Positions 58,473 through 64,000 of a stretch of 64,000 bases of DNA are shown one piece after another. This DNA is from Mesocentrotus franciscanus (taxonomy: Eukaryota; Echinodermata; Echinoidea; Camarodonta; Strongylocentrotidae): NCBI GenBank assembly GCA_037976565.1, contig CP137679.1:12893207-12957206 (forward strand). The letters run 5' to 3'. Made by a program: the position numbers and the translations under genes. Below the pieces are notes generated by a model that was given only the letters and a program-made list of their open reading frames with translations, did no database searches and was not told the DNA's origin. Position 1 is the first letter of the stretch. Each line of letters begins with the position of its first letter.

Positions 58473-61400
58473 TCATAGGCCTAACCAGTGGCGTAGCACG
58501 AGTCTAGGCTTTGAGGGCGGGGCACTAGCATCAAAGGAGTGCACCAGTCTCGCATATAAGATGATACACCAATTGGGGGTTGAGGGTGTCTTATCGTCTC
58601 CTTTTCTCGCCATTTCCCACTTCTCTCTTTTTATCCCTTTCCTTGTTTTCTTTTTCTCTTTGCCATTCCATGAGGCAAGAGAGGGGAGAGGGAGGACGTG
58701 CCTCCCTGTAGCTACGCCACTGAGCCTACATGCGTAATTCAAGCACATCCATGGTAGTTGCACATCAATTTTCAGAGCTGTTTTCCGTGGCAGAGTCCTT
58801 CCTGCCATGGACGGTCGACTGAGGCGACGTTGTGGGCGCGTTTTCTTGGTATCCCAGTCTTGACTGTCATTCAGGTTGACCTCACAGTGCTCTACGAGGG
58901 CTACGACCCTTTCGCAGAGGGTGTCGCCCCGCATCTTCCGCTTGGCTATCAGGAAAAAGGCCTCTAGGTAAGCGCCGAAACACATGCCAGCTGCAACGCC
59001 CTCACAGGTACGTTCATTCCAACGACGAGCTACATCAATGTACATGATATCAGCAGCTGCTGTGGAGAAGCCCCCTCCACACAGCTTACATTTTCTGCCA
59101 AACAAAGAAGAGATATAAAACTCTTGGAAGCTAGGTATGAAATATCTGTAGGCTTGTCACGAACACTGTTCACATTCATCAAAAATAAAGTGTATATATA
59201 ACTTCAAAAGAACATTTATACCATAAGTGTGCTTTCTGAGAGTGAGAAGAAGTCTGTTCATTAAATTATCTGTGAGAAGATATATTGGACATATATGCAT
59301 AATAAAGCGAAATACGAGAAAACGATAGGTATACAATTAAACCTGACTTTTGGAACCCAAGTCGGACTTCAGTTCAGTGCAAGTATGAATGCATCGACTT
59401 GTCTACCCGGCCACTATAGTCGCTTTGCAGTGTATTGTGTGTATTTGAACTTGCAATATCTCTAATAATAGAAGTAATATTTGTATTTATTATCAAATTT
59501 CATTCACATGGCACATAAATATTTTGTTTTTACAATACATAGGCATAATAATTATTGAAAATATGGAAAAAATAATTTGAAAGATACATGGAAACAATAT
59601 AAATTATTGAACAAGTATGTATTTATGCACTACCCGGGGACCTCAAATTAGGTTACGGTAAATGTTTAGAAAGTGACAAATGGTAATTCATATAAAATCT
59701 TTTTCAAGTTGTTGGTAGTTTACCTACTTGTGTATTGCATAAATTTGAAGCTCAGATATTTAGAATAGAGTAGAGCAACATGGCAATTGTAACATACAGA
59801 GCAGAATATTTTCTCGTGATTGGGACACTTTAAGCTGGCAGGTCACATTATCTGCTCACACACACACACACTTAAGGCTCATTCAGATACGACTGTGGAT
59901 TTTTTCAGTAAATGAATGGCACAGCTTGCACGCAAAACAGGTCCTGCACATATTCAGTTAACTGTGTGATATGATTCAGAAAAGTTTAGTGTATTGCACT
60001 TTACGTTATCATAAAACAACCGCGGCGGTTTACCGCCTCATATTTGAACGAGGCCAATGAGAGCAACCAAATAAGGGTACCTGCAGAAGGTCCTAAATCC
60101 AGTGGCTCCCATACGATGAGCACCTCGCACCCCAAGGAAGATATTAAAGAATACGGCCACACGCTCCATGATGCGTAGATGCTCGTAATTGCTGCCAAAC
60201 TTCCGCGGCCAGATCTCCTCCAAGCAGGAGTCGTAGAGGGTCCTCTTCATCTTCGGATGTTGGTTCGTCAAGCCGATGACTTGGAATGTCTCCCGCATCC
60301 AGATTGACTACCGGTATCTGGTTACGTTTGGCTGCTATGATAGAGGCCGCACTCCTGCAAGAGGACAAGAATTATTTGTAAGGAAATGTACGCAACTTTT
60401 GGCATATCAATTTTCAATTACATGCATTTCAGTTCAATTCCTATATTTATTTCCATTATATAAAAACAACACACAAATATGTGCACATAACATAAAGTAC
60501 AACATACAGTACAATAATAACAAATCACATGGGCAACAGAGTCTTGCAGATAAACTTGAACATTTGCACTGATGATGAATGACAATTGACCGAGGTCATT
60601 TGGATCCCATATTAAGGCTCATTAAGATACGACTCTGTAAACTGCCGCAAAAAAGAGCAATATTCACTGAGCTCTATGTTAGAAAAAAACAGAAATGTGA
60701 AGCATATTACATTTCATCATCATGTCATCACAGAAAATAAAAACGCTGCAGTTTTGTCGCGTCACATCAGAACGAGGCTCAAGTCTCGTCTGCACCTTCT
60801 GTGGGCCAGACAAGAGGATATCTTACTTGGGACCCTTGGAGGACTTCCCTGGTCTAAGAAGCCTGAGCACGTCTGTGATGAGCGGAATCTTAATCTCTTC
60901 ATCTACCGGACTAGGCAGGATCTCAACCAGACCATTGGGAAGATGATGCTCAAAGTCCAGTCTTAGGCTAGGATTGGCATTGACCTCGAGCAAGACAGGC
61001 TTTAGTTTGCTTGTCAGTAGGATGTCGAAGCCCATGATCTAGCAAAAGAAACAAAGTGCAATAGAGGGTTTAGGTCTAGTAGAGTATCCAAAGATTAAAG
61101 TGTACCACTCACCTAAAAGCATAATTTGTGTACAGCTAGAATGTGTAAAATCAACCTCAAAGATCTTTATCCAGCATTCTATGGGCTAATGGATAAGAAG
61201 TATGATGAAAATAAAGAATTACATAGCATAGCTAGCATGGAACCACGTGTCCGACTCGTGTTCCATGAGGGCCCTATTTACATGTATGGGAGCACGTAAA
61301 GGTGCCTCGCCTAGTCTAATCACAGGTCACTTTTATTATAATAGAGAGTGTATTTCAATCTCTTGAATGAAAGTAATATTTGAAGCTCATAATTTGAATA

Positions 61401-63706
61401 AAAGTTTTATGACATGGAACTACTGACCTACTGAACAAACTATTTCTTGGTAAATGGTACACTTTCATGAACAGGGGGAGTTCCCTCTAGAGTGGGAAGG
61501 CAGCCCCAATGATCTACAGTGTAGCTTCACTGAAATTACCAGTCATATATTTTCTGGACCTTTAAACAATGAGGCCTAAGCTGGCCCTATCCCATGCAGG
61601 AACCATCACAGAGGATAAACAGAGATCAACATATCATATGAGTCCCCAATCAGCACTATAAAGGACGACACAAATACATTTTTGAGGTTTGCTTTCGATA
61701 CCCAAGTTGAAGAGGTATATTGCATGGTGAGTAAAATGGGAATGTAAATTTATGAATTTCAGTTTTATTTAATGGCCAATGTGATTTCCTGTACTGGAAA
61801 ATAAAGGTGTGTCTTTTGGTTTGTTTTTTGTGATAATGAAATAGCCCATTAAAGGTATTTTAAAGATAACCGGAGAACAGCCTGAAACATACATTTATCA
61901 AATAAGAAATGTAAGGATTACACATAGGCGCACAGAGCTTTAAGCTTCTTGCTCTCACTACAGACTGATTGAGAATTGAGATATCGATGATGCTATATAC
62001 TCCAGATTTATAAGGAAACTACCTGTACCTGAAAGCACATTGGGTTGGATCTCTTTGGAGGAAACTCCGCCTCCCAGACAACACGTAGGTCAGGCAGCAT
62101 GGCCGTGATGGTCTTGACAACTAGTTCCTGGATCTCTTCCCACATTCGTGGGGTATCCATGCCCCTATTGGCCAGGGTACCGAACACGCTGGTCATGGTT
62201 CGCTTGCTGCCCCGATCCGTCGCATCGGTGTGCACAAAGTTATTGCTGAATTTATTGAGGGAGTAGTTTGTCAGGTGCATGTAGGTGACGTGGAGATTAC
62301 GTGTGGTTGGTTCTTGGTACGGCACCGTACAGAACCGAGCCATGCCTTCCTTGCAGATGTAGATCCTAAGCGGGTCGATGGAAGCAAGCAGGACGTAGAT
62401 GCGTAGATCAAACTTGAGGTGTTCTAGAAGCAGTGGCCTTGGTACGTACTCCTGGACAACAGCAGGCTTGGTGAGGCCGGTAGTGGACATATGGTGAGGG
62501 TTAGAGATTAAGTAGATCCCTTCGCCCTGAAACACAATAAAATTAATTTAGGTTATACTAAAAAATAATAGTCACATTTTAATACAGCGCTTAATACGTT
62601 TCTAAACCCTATGTATTGTAATCATTTTTACCCTGGGTTTAACCATCCCAAAACCCCCACATGATTGTGCACACACTCCGCTCCTTGGGAGTGTTCCGGC
62701 CAGGCACCATTCTACAAGCAACACACATGCCAATCCAACCACATTAACAGCATTACTGCATGTCACAGTATTTGATTCAAAGTCATTGTCATATAACATG
62801 GTTGGGATGGCTCTGGAACAACATGTTCCATTTGAATTTGTCAGCTACCAGCAAGGCCGTAAGAGCTTTGTATTGCCAATCGCAGTATCAGCCTTCTTGC
62901 AGGCCAAGTACATGTATATCATCTGCCAAGAGTCAAAATGGTGTTTATAACTCCGGCAGAGAATAAGTGCTCTTTCGGATCAAAGCAGATGTTACATACA
63001 TGGGGCAAAGAAATATGTGTCAGGCTTTTTTATTGGAAACTGGGACACTCTTTGGCAAATAATTTTCAAGATGATAGCCATTTGCGATATTACGTAACCT
63101 CTCACGAATTATAAATAGGCTACATACTGACCGAGAAGGTTTGGGCGTAATCAGATCTAGTATTTTTTCTTGTCTTGTATCAAAAACATTAATAATACAA
63201 TCAAACCTGCTTTAGTGACCACCTGTATACAAAGACCACCTGTCTACAAAAACCACTTTTTGTGTTTTCTTTTGGGTGGTCACTATAGACAGGTTTGACT
63301 GAATAATATTGGGCTAGGTCCTTAAGGTGCTCCAATATTACCCCGCTCAGCTGGACTACCGTTTTTTTGTGCTTTCAGCGTTCAAGGAATTCCTTTATAC
63401 CGGTACCCTTTAAACACCTGGGTGGGGAGAGGCAAATGGAGATTAATGTAGTGCCAAATGAAGATTTTTTTTTGATTGAGTAAATATCTGGCAGTCTTAC
63501 CTGACAGCCGTCATCTGGTTTCACAATGAAGACTGGCTTAGCTCGAGGGTACTTCTGGGTGAAGCTCGCCACCTCTGCACAGAAAACATGGTACTGCTCA
63601 GGAAGAATCCAAGTACGTGGGTAGAAGCTGTATTCATCAGGGAAGAGTTGTCTCATTTGATGCAGTAGTTTGGAGAGCTGGGCCTTGCGTACGAGTTCCA
63701 ACAGAC
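58473..63706 (-). CDS. TTLL11: TTLL11-type tubulin polyglutamylase, 3' part of gene (5' end outside window)
   Basis: TTLL11 extends glutamate side chains on tubulin in axonemes and cytoplasmic microtubules. The minus-strand exons are 63501-63706, 62029-62526, 60827-61038, 60081-60354 and 58473-59094. Together they carry ATP-grasp/TTL features: KPVFIVKPDDGCQGEGIYLI, VVQEYVPRPLLLEHLKFDLR, MHLTNYSLNKF and FDILLTSKLKPVLLEVNANP. The C-terminal extension (GATGFRTFCRKCKLC, DIMYIDVARRWNERT, YLEAFFLIAKRKM) is characteristic of TTLL11 and distinguishes it from TTLL6/13. The first exon starts mid-codon (phase 1), so more exons lie beyond 64000. In the exon 60081-60354 the frame entered from the upstream exon (SAASIIAAKRNQ ... 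EPTSEDEEDP) does not match the frame of the conserved part (SCLEEIWPRKF onwards). The last ~80 codons run through a MITE. Confidence 0.88.
58486..58722. mobile_element. MITE with CAGTGGCGTAGC inverted ends inside the last TTLL11 exon
   Basis: CAGTGGCGTAGC at 58486 and GCTACGCCACTG ending at 58722 are exact inverted repeats of the hAT type. The flanks GGCCTAAC and AGCCTACA are similar but not identical, so the 8-bp target duplication is uncertain. The TTLL11 reading frame passes through the whole element to a stop at 58473. Confidence 0.85.
63198..63303. mobile_element. TACAGTCAAACCTG-type MITE
   Basis: AATACAATCAAACCTGCTTT to ATAGACAGGTTTGACTGAAT with slightly decayed ends. Located in a TTLL11 intron. 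Confidence 0.8.
63405..63470 (-). mobile_element. SINE body fragment
   Basis: CTGGGTGGGGAGAGGCAAAT followed by GGAGATTAATGTAGTGCCAA matches the mid-region of the SINE at 46440-46715. No tRNA head. Confidence 0.5.
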
Positions 63707-63813
63707 CTGGGAGTAATATGGAAGTTGGTTAGAAGAAATGTCACAGCACACTCACAGTTGTATCACCTCAGTTTTTAATACCAGTGACTTGTATTTATAA
63801 GGCAAAAATATTT

Positions 63814-63973
63814 GTTACAGTCAAACCTGCGTTAGCGACCACCTTTATAGAAGGACTGCATCTTTGTTTCCCTTCGAAATGGTTTATCAATGGCACAAGT
63901 ACTAAAGGAACCTGTACATAAAGACCACCTGCGTAGACCTTGAGCAGTCTTTATATACAGGTTCCACTGTACT
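63814..63973. mobile_element. TACAGTCAAACCTG-type MITE, longer form
   Basis: TTACAGTCAAACCTGCGTTA to TATACAGGTTCCACTGTA with an internal TTTGTTTCCCTTCGAAATGG block, as in the copy at 15119-15311. Confidence 0.8.
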
Positions 63974-64000
63974 ATTTAAGTACAGGGGTTAGCCTACATA

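Overview
The window is eukaryotic nuclear DNA: AT-rich, split into GT-AG exons, and densely populated by microsatellites, MITEs, tRNA-headed SINEs and LINE debris. Protein similarity is closest to deuterostome orthologues. The repeat style (frequent ACATGTAC and TACCGGTA motifs, TGACCTTTGACCT-rich repeats) suggests an echinoderm, most likely a sea urchin. That placement is inference from memory, not from a search.

Layout: (1) 2848-16375, minus: a complete Roquin (RC3H1/RC3H2) gene. I could join 16 coding exons with matching splice phases into 1533 codons plus stop. A possible non-coding first exon and TATA box lie near 20.1-20.2 kb. (2) 16.4-33 kb: first intron and a repeat-rich intergenic stretch holding nested MITEs, two LINE fragments, a ~215-bp tandem repeat interrupted by a 7SL/Alu-like SINE, and large trinucleotide arrays. 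(3) 33014-34363, plus: a candidate small three-exon gene (161 aa, one membrane segment). (4) 34659-36428, plus: an essentially intronless coding exon for a 589-aa protein with four membrane segments and a repetitive Ser/Thr/Pro-rich middle; I do not recognise it. A CCAAT / CACGTG / TATA promoter candidate lies 0.4 kb upstream. (5) 36.4-44.6 kb: repeats. (6) 44649-52469, minus: a complete syntaxin-6 gene in seven coding exons (249 aa), including a U12-type AT-AC intron. (7) 52.5-58.4 kb: MITE-rich spacer. (8) 58473 to the right edge, minus: the 3' part of a TTLL11-type tubulin polyglutamylase gene; its 5' exons lie beyond the window.

The genes belong to unrelated pathways (mRNA decay and ubiquitin, endosome-Golgi fusion, tubulin glutamylation), and I see no operon-like or cluster logic. 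The most interesting points are a Roquin C-terminus carrying two MIU-like ubiquitin-binding motifs; a coding minisatellite in Roquin whose 20-base unit rotates the reading frame; the AT-AC intron in syntaxin-6; a MITE-derived C-terminus and an apparent frame break in TTLL11; and an Alu-like SINE in a non-mammalian genome. I found no convincing new multi-gene system.
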